Below are positions 63,225 to 64,000 of a DNA stretch of 64,000 nt, one piece after another; the stretch's first letter is position 1, and every line of letters begins with the position of its first letter. Where the stretch lies: assembly GCA_031761405.1 (NCBI GenBank), contig JASEVX010000005.1, positions 32,537,127-32,601,126 of the forward strand, given 5' to 3'. The position numbers and the translations under genes were made by a program. The DNA comes from Serripes groenlandicus (taxonomy: Eukaryota; Mollusca; Bivalvia; Cardiida; Cardiidae). A model generated the notes under the pieces. That model worked only from the letters and a program-made list of their open reading frames with translations. It did no database searches and had not been told where the DNA came from.

Positions 63225-63462
63225 TTAAACATGAAATTTGATCTTGGTTGCTCCACGAGAAAATGTGACAAACATCGAAGCATTTTCCACATTTTATCTA
63301 GACATACATTACCGAAACGTTGTGGGGTAACTTCTTCATGGACTCAACAGATGATATCGTGGTAAATTGATCAGACCCAAATTTAATCGATTTGTTTACA
63401 TTGACTGAAAGAAGTGTTTTACAACATGAATTATTGTAAATCACTATTTGTGTCTACTTCCT

Positions 63463-63688
63463 TGATCCCTTTTCCTCATACGACAATTCTGCAGCAGACG
63501 ACTTTGAACATTCTTTGTCAAAAAATAGAAAATCTCTATAATTGAATGGATATGACTAAAAGTGGAAAACATTGTGGCAAAAAGAGAAATTGCTCGTTTT
63601 GACCAATTTCTTCTTTTGTCACTATGTTTTCAAAAAGCCGTCTGCTGCAGAGGCGTTAAGAAAGCGTCTATATGAGGGAAAGCGTTAA
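63463..63688 (+). mobile_element. Family A MITE
   Basis: TGATCCCTTTTCCTCATACG to GAGGGAAAGCGTTAA. Apex GCTCGTTTTGACC has lost one pair. A weak further left-end scrap follows at 63690-63750. Confidence 0.85.
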
Positions 63689-63832
63689 TCATTTCTGACA
63701 TACAACACATCTACAGCCCACGACCTTGATAACATCTACGCAAAACATAAGGAAACTCTCTTATGATGAAATATAAGTATAATTTAAATCACAATACCGC
63801 GATTTAGTCCATATCCTGCTATATACACGACT

Positions 63833-64000
63833 TTAACCATTTCCAACATATAGACGCTTTCTGACACCTCTAAAGCAGACGACTTGTGAAAACAGTTTGA
63901 CAAAAGGAGAAATTGCTCAAAACGAGCAATTTCTCCTTTTGCCACAAAGTTTTCAAATTAGTTCAGTAATTATACCATCATTTATAGAGAATTTATATTT
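63833..64000 (-). mobile_element. Family A MITE, cut by the window end
   Basis: TTAACCATTTCCAACATATA, hairpin with perfectly paired AAAGGAGAAATTGCTC arms and apex GCTCAAAACGAGC. The rest lies outside the window. Confidence 0.85.

Noticed and set aside
1..64000. Viral or prokaryotic gene system
   Set aside because: No integrase, polymerase, capsid, toxin or defence gene frames were found on either strand; the content is eukaryotic repeats.

Overview
This 64 kb window looks like non-coding DNA from an animal nucleus, most likely a bivalve mollusc. That assignment is inference. It rests on tRNA-headed SINEs whose tails end in a GGCGTTAAACCCC-type block followed by (AATC)n or (CAAA)n, a tail style I know from molluscan SINEs. 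It also rests on the AT-rich, MITE-packed background. A heterodont such as a dreissenid would fit, but I cannot prove the species. There are no bacterial operons, no rRNA, no functional tRNA and no CRISPR. Nearly all longer open reading frames are translations of repeats.

The sequence is mostly layered short mobile elements. Family A is a roughly 230 bp element with TTAA at both ends, CCCTTTCCC termini and a long central hairpin; it has about sixty copies or fragments from one end to the other. TTAA duplication plus CCY-type termini points to a piggyBac-like source. Family E (roughly 215-235 bp) has similar TTAA/CYCTTTC ends but a different central palindrome. Family B is a roughly 265 bp GC-richer foldback element ending TGAGCCG...CGGCTCA, usually beside TA. 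Family M is a roughly 340 bp hAT-like element (CAGGGGCGTAGC ends) whose middle is B-like sequence. Family N is an exactly 246 bp foldback element with 4-bp duplications (two copies). G, L and J are smaller palindromic repeats. A 485 bp element at 14.4 kb has perfect 8-bp duplications. Five tRNA-derived SINE groups (called C, D, H, I and K here) and the 3' end of a LINE (P) make up the retroposons.

Layout: 0-7 kb is MITE-dense and holds the only gene evidence I trust, a minus-strand exon at 3130-3271 and a possible terminal exon at 2724-2818, separated by a family B element. At 8.0-8.9 kb is a 25-bp minisatellite. From 9 to 26 kb are family A, B and M elements. From 27 to 30 kb is the most repeat-poor stretch. 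From 34 to 46 kb are stacked nested insertions. SINE C clusters at 42-52 kb, always on the plus strand. From 52 to 64 kb are dimeric A elements, poly-C tracts, 21/23-bp and 56-bp tandem repeats and a three-deep nest at 60.4-61.2 kb.

No genes can be seen working together. The history visible is one of mobile elements: SINE I is old and repeatedly hit by younger elements, SINE D is young (two copies, both 270 bp and nearly identical), and families A and E probably shared a transposase supplied from elsewhere, since no transposase or reverse transcriptase reading frame is present. All coordinates were read by eye and may be off by a few bases.
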